Of a stretch of 7,365 bases of DNA, positions 5,406 to 7,365 are shown piece after piece (position 1 is the first letter of the stretch; the number at the start of each line of letters is the position of its first letter). The stretch spans positions 1 through 7,365 of the forward strand of contig DOOY01000218.1 in assembly GCA_003514765.1 (NCBI GenBank), written 5' to 3'. Both the position numbers and the translations under genes were made by a program. Below the pieces are notes generated by a model. That model saw only the letters and a program-made list of their open reading frames with translations. It searched no databases and was not told the DNA's origin. This stretch comes from Nitrosomonas sp. GTDB taxonomy: Bacteria; Pseudomonadota; Gammaproteobacteria; Burkholderiales; Nitrosomonadaceae.

Positions 5406-5738
5406 ATGAGACAGAGCCAAGAACGTACCTACAGAACATTGGATGAAACTGAAGGGGGGTATTACCGTAATCATCCTGAAGAGATTGATGGCTATCTTTC
5501 TATTGCTTTCGAAGAATACGCAAAGGATAGTTGTACTGCGGCTTTGCTCTCTCAATTACGTATGATTGCTCGCGTCAAAGATATCTCAGCATCGGCACAG
5601 AAAACAGAAATTACACGTAATTGCATTCAAAAAGCTCTATCAGAAAAAGAAAACCCCAAGTTTGAAAATGTTAATGCAATTATGAATGCTATGGGATACA
5701 ATCTTACACCGCAAAAATTAGATATTCATGCGAAGTAG
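5406..5738 (+). CDS. HI1420/HigA-like addiction-module antidote, no toxin partner seen
   Basis: A 110-residue protein resembling the 'probable addiction module antidote' family (HI1420 type). HPEEIDGYLSIAFEEYAKD precedes ALLSQLRMIARVKDIS, then a helix-turn-helix (SAQKTEITRNCIQKALS) and the family tail ENPKFENVNAIMNAMGYNLT. Members normally follow a RelE-like toxin (HI1419 type), but the 300 bp upstream and 180 bp downstream encode none, so it looks orphaned. ATG 5406 is preferred because an eight-codon frame (GTG 5380, ribosome site AGGG at 5369-5372) ends in a TAA sharing its last base with this ATG. The alternative in-frame GTG 5391 adds five residues and has no ribosome site. Confidence 0.75.
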   Translation: MRQSQERTYRTLDETEGGYYRNHPEEIDGYLSIAFEEYAKDSCTAALLSQLRMIARVKDISASAQKTEITRNCIQKALSEKENPKFENVNAIMNAMGYNLTPQKLDIHAK

Positions 5739-5918
5739 TGTTCAGGTTTAGAAAGCCGCAAACCCTTTACTATAATCCGTTTACTATTTAACATAATACA
5801 TATTATAGGAAATGAAAGGTATTGTTATAACTATCTGTTTTTAGTTACTATTATTGTTTATGCTAAATATGGTGTTTAATGTCACAAAAGAACCTAACAT
5901 GAAGAATACTAAGATCCA
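5739..5918. other. AT-rich gap between convergent genes
   Basis: No coding frame or RNA gene is visible. ATAATACATATTAT (5793-5806) is a short palindrome but is low in complexity. No hairpin with a T-run is strong enough to call a terminator, although the flanking genes converge here. Confidence 0.4.
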
Positions 5919-6224
5919 TTATAAATGTCTGCCGTGATCCATGCTTTCGTGCAAAATTCGCATAATAAAAATTATTTGACCGATAATACGAAAAAAAATG
6001 ACATGTCGCCCTGATTTACGGCCTTTGATAACTTTTGGAACGCCATAACGAGATTTTCCAGTATCTGGATCATTGGCTATGTTTACTATTGTTTTATAGA
6101 GCTCTTCTGTGTACTTAGTGGACTGTTCTTCACCCCATTTTGTGAAAGTATAAGCTGCAATAGCTCCTAAGTCGTCTCGCGCAGGATCGGTGATAATAAG
6201 TTCGTAATTATTGGGTGATGACAT
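5919..6224 (-). CDS. parE: ParE/RelE-superfamily toxin
   Basis: A 101-residue ParE-type toxin. The N-terminal strand (YELIITDPARDDLGAIAAYT) leads into the helical hairpin containing FTKWGEEQSTKYTEELYK. The beta-sheet core GVPKVIKGRKSGRHVIFFRI and IIFIMRILHESMDHGRHL matches the family pattern of an R/K-rich turn followed by I-x-I-R-hydrophobic-L-H and a M-D near the end. ParE members mostly poison DNA gyrase, but close relatives act as ribosome-dependent RNases; the target here is not shown by sequence. The gene starts 17 bases inside the end of parD, typical of translational coupling. It is complete. Confidence 0.9.
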   Translation of the reverse strand: MSSPNNYELIITDPARDDLGAIAAYTFTKWGEEQSTKYTEELYKTIVNIANDPDTGKSRYGVPKVIKGRKSGRHVIFFRIIGQIIFIMRILHESMDHGRHL

Positions 6225-6492
6225 CTGTGTTTACAACTATCTCACTGTTTTTTGCTTTTGATATTCCATCCTGTATTACTTGATCGAATAATGCACGGGT
6301 AAATGGTTGCGTCTGACCTTCTTGTATCGCTCTCTCCCCAGCCTCTAAAGCAGCAAGCAAGCGGTTTTGTTCACTTTCCCTTTGTTTGCGTACAGTATCG
6401 CGTATAGCCTCGGACAAGCTACTATAATAGCCATTCTCAACTTTGTTACGAAGGTAGGCTTCATCTATTTCAGCAAAAGATACTTTCATCAT
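6208..6492 (-). CDS. parD: ParD-family ribbon-helix-helix antitoxin
   Basis: A 94-residue antitoxin. A short N-terminal strand (KVSFAEI) is followed by two helices containing the ParD signature NGYYSSLSEAIRDTVRKQRE. The C-terminal half (about residues 45-94) is the toxin-wrapping region, including a second helical part TRALFDQVIQDGISKAK. Two adjacent ATG codons (6492 and 6489) are possible starts; GGAG at 6504-6501 is well placed for the first. The antitoxin gene precedes and overlaps parE, and three TACCC half-sites immediately upstream are the likely binding sites for autorepression. Confidence 0.9.
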   Translation of the reverse strand: MMKVSFAEIDEAYLRNKVENGYYSSLSEAIRDTVRKQRESEQNRLLAALEAGERAIQEGQTQPFTRALFDQVIQDGISKAKNSEIVVNTDVITQ

Positions 6493-6510
6493 GGTAATTT
6501 CTCCAAGTTA

Positions 6511-6539
6511 TATACCCTGATCGTACCCCATAACGGGTA
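6511..6539 (-). promoter_or_regulatory. ParDE operator with three helically phased half-sites
   Basis: TACCC occurs at 6513-6517 and 6524-6528, and its complement GGGTA at 6535-6539. Start positions are exactly 11 bp apart, about one helical turn. The outer two (6524 and 6535) form an inverted repeat with a 6-bp spacer. On the minus strand a TATAAC/TATATA-like -10 overlaps the first half-site just ahead of the parD ribosome site. This fits side-by-side binding of ribbon-helix-helix dimers; binding is inferred. Confidence 0.55.
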
Positions 6540-6579
6540 ATTTGAGCACTATTTTTTGAGAAAAATTAGTAAAATTTCA

Positions 6580-6594
6580 GGTTCTGTCGCATTA
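6580..6594 (+). repeat. Copy 2 of GGTTCTGTCGCATTA (IS6 left terminus)
   Basis: An exact 15-bp copy, in the same orientation as the copies at 2373 and 7318. This is the only copy still followed by recognisable IS6 coding sequence, and it identifies the motif as an IS terminus. Confidence 0.85.
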
Positions 6595-6652
6595 AGAATG
6601 CTGACCTCATAGTCTTGTAGACTATTATGATTGAGATAAATGGTTAGATTAC

Positions 6653-6757
6653 ATGCTTGATGTGAAAGGAATGCGGTTTCCGCTTGAGATAATTCTGGTT
6701 TGTGTCCGCTGGTGCGCAGCGTACCCGTTAAGTTGCCGACACCTGGAAGAAATGATA
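6653..6757 (+). pseudogene. IS6-family transposase, N-terminal fragment
   Basis: The conceptual protein begins MLDVKGMRFPLEIILVCVRW and continues CAAYPLSCRHLEEMI. It aligns by eye with the IS6 N-terminus (F-K-G-R-x-F-P-x-x-I-I-L-x-x-V-R-W-Y, then Y-x-L-S-Y-R-x-L-E-E-M-M). Usual Tyr residues are replaced by Cys at two places, a sign of decay. Beyond residue 35 the similarity ends, although the frame stays open to TAG 6827-6829 and overlaps the next gene. The helix-turn-helix remainder and the DDE catalytic domain are missing, so this cannot be an active transposase. Confidence 0.75.
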
Positions 6758-6780
6758 GATTCTGTGCATGAGGAGATACA

Positions 6781-7026
6781 ATGCATAAACTGTCGGACTA
6801 CATTAAGATGGCAGCGGAGACATATCTAGAAGAAACGGGAAACGTTGAATTGAATGCTCACTGGATAGCTGAATTTTTTCAAGACTGCGGTGTGCAGGAT
6901 GCTTACCCGCATCAGGACTTGGTTGATTTTGCAAAAATGGTGCAGAAAAAGTTGACGAAAAACGATGAGCAAGCCGCCAAAAAGATACGTTTTCATTTGG
7001 ACAAAATCTTTCGTTCGATAAAATGA
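6781..7026 (+). CDS. Small hypothetical protein, 81 aa
   Basis: The family is not recognised. ATG 6781 is preceded by AGGAG at 6771-6775 with ideal spacing, which supports this start and this strand; the frame on the other strand has no such signal. The protein is soluble, mostly helical and charged. A first helix (YIKMAAETYLEETGNVELNA) is followed by HWIAEFFQDCGVQDAYPHQD and a basic C-terminal helix (KLTKNDEQAAKKIRFHLDKI). No signal peptide or membrane segment is seen. It begins 23 bp after the IS6 remnant ends and stops about 50 bp before another copy of the 15-bp motif, so it is a gene between two IS-like boundaries. Confidence 0.65.
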   Translation: MHKLSDYIKMAAETYLEETGNVELNAHWIAEFFQDCGVQDAYPHQDLVDFAKMVQKKLTKNDEQAAKKIRFHLDKIFRSIK

Positions 7027-7074
7027 CCACGCTAGTTCTACTCTGTCATATCACTCCATGACTACTTTAGACGC

Positions 7075-7087
7075 CTCTGTCGCATTA
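7075..7087 (+). repeat. Copy 3 of the short motif (TCTGTCGCATTA, partial)
   Basis: Twelve bases (7076-7087) match the 3' part of GGTTCTGTCGCATTA exactly; the first three bases of the motif are not conserved. Orientation is the same as the other copies. It lies after the 81-residue gene and before a non-coding segment. Confidence 0.7.
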
Positions 7088-7141
7088 AGTAGTTTTCATC
7101 TTAGCGCTGCAGGCTCTTATCATCCTAAAAAATCAATTGAG

Positions 7142-7194
7142 AACAGCGTTATAATTGGAAGCGATTGAATCGCATTGAATAATTGCTGTTTTTT
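7142..7194 (+). terminator. Compound hairpin followed by a T-run, possible terminator
   Basis: AACAGC (7142-7147) pairs with GCTGTT (7185-7190), AATT (7153-7156) with AATT (7181-7184), and GCGATT (7161-7166) with AATCGC (7168-7173). Six T residues lie at 7189-7194. The stem is interrupted and moderately AT-rich, so termination is uncertain. It could end transcripts from the 81-residue gene. Confidence 0.35.
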
Positions 7195-7206
7195 ACTTCT
7201 TCGTCT

Positions 7207-7222
7207 ATTTGGTAAACCAAAT
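7207..7222. repeat. Palindrome ATTTGGT-AA-ACCAAAT
   Basis: Perfect 7-bp arms with a 2-bp centre, lying 12 bp after the T-run of the preceding hairpin. It could be a protein-binding site, but no adjacent gene explains it. Confidence 0.45.
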
Positions 7223-7317
7223 CAGTGACGAGTAACAATCAAATCGCCAAGCCACACGCATAGGGCTGTTGGTATCGATCGCCTTCGCGGCATTGACGCT
7301 GCAGCCTTGCAGTCTAT

Positions 7318-7332
7318 GGTTCTGTCGCATTA
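7318..7332 (+). repeat. Copy 4 of GGTTCTGTCGCATTA
   Basis: An exact 15-bp copy in the same orientation as the others, 243 bp after copy 3. Only 33 bp follow before the window ends. They do not match the sequence after copy 2, so what this copy introduces cannot be seen. Confidence 0.8.
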
Positions 7333-7365
7333 ACGAAAGAAAGCTGATATCTGGTTGATTTTATC

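Larger units (their letters stand above)
6580..6757 (+). mobile_element. 5' remnant of an IS6-family insertion sequence
   Basis: The remnant begins with the terminal sequence GGTTCTGTCGCATTA (compare the GGTTCTGTTGCAAA-type ends known in the family). About 60 bp of leader follow, then the start of an IS6-type transposase at ATG 6653. This is the normal layout of an IS6 left end. Homology stops near 6757 and the rest of the element is absent. Confidence 0.75.
7088..7317. other. Non-coding segment rich in inverted repeats between motif copies 3 and 4
   Basis: No supported gene on either strand. It contains the compound hairpin at 7142-7194 and the palindrome at 7207-7222. A short minus-strand frame in its right half has no start signal or recognised product. 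The segment is bracketed by two direct copies of the IS6-type terminal motif but carries no transposase. Confidence 0.5.

Noticed and set aside
5793..5806. ATAATACATATTAT palindrome as an operator
   Set aside because: Low-complexity AT sequence with no adjacent promoter or start codon.
6803..7030. Minus-strand frame of 75 codons opposite the 81-residue gene
   Set aside because: The plus-strand gene has an ideal AGGAG site and ATG; the opposite frame has neither and is a shadow.
4365..7365. Integron cassette array
   Set aside because: The recombinase lacks the IntI extra helix, and no attC-like pairs (RYYYAAC ... GTRRRRY with long imperfect stem) were seen between the TA genes.

Overview
The window looks like an accessory, mosaic stretch of proteobacterial DNA (beta- or gamma-proteobacterial by family resemblance; species cannot be named). 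Shine-Dalgarno sites, lipoboxes, type II toxin-antitoxin (TA) operons and pieces of IS3-, IS6- and Tn3-family elements all fit a plasmid or genomic island. No rRNA, tRNA, CRISPR array or housekeeping gene was seen.

Left part (1-2100): the end of an IS3-family element enters from the left and has cut off a gene, of which only 27 C-terminal codons remain (209-292). That relic overlaps a small unknown gene (282-518). Converging on it is a two-gene minus-strand lipoprotein operon (1979 down to 564). The second lipoprotein has TPR/Sel1-like repeats and two tandem four-cysteine modules. A Tn3-type terminal repeat (2048-2085) and a frameshifted 3' remnant of a Tn3-family transposase (2096-2370) follow.

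Centre (2373-6594): a dense toxin-antitoxin island lies between two direct copies of GGTTCTGTCGCATTA. It holds an Xre/RES pair (minus), a tyrosine recombinase with all catalytic residues (minus), a ribbon-helix-helix antitoxin/MazF pair (plus), a HI1420-type antitoxin without a visible toxin (plus), and a ParD/ParE pair (minus). Each complete TA pair has overlapping genes and a recognisable inverted-repeat operator. The recombinase promoter carries an 11-6-11 inverted repeat with the geometry of a Xer/integrase core site. Its -10 region closely matches that of the Xre/RES promoter, so recombinase and toxin operon may share a regulator. The recombinase mRNA is predicted to be leaderless.

Right part (6580-7365): the second copy of the 15-bp repeat is the left end of an IS6-family element, of which about 35 transposase codons survive. 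An 81-residue gene of unknown function with a strong ribosome binding site starts just after the break. Two more copies of the repeat (7075 and 7318) bracket about 230 bp of non-coding DNA rich in inverted repeats. Four same-strand copies of one short motif, each at a boundary between unrelated modules, are the most unusual feature of the window.
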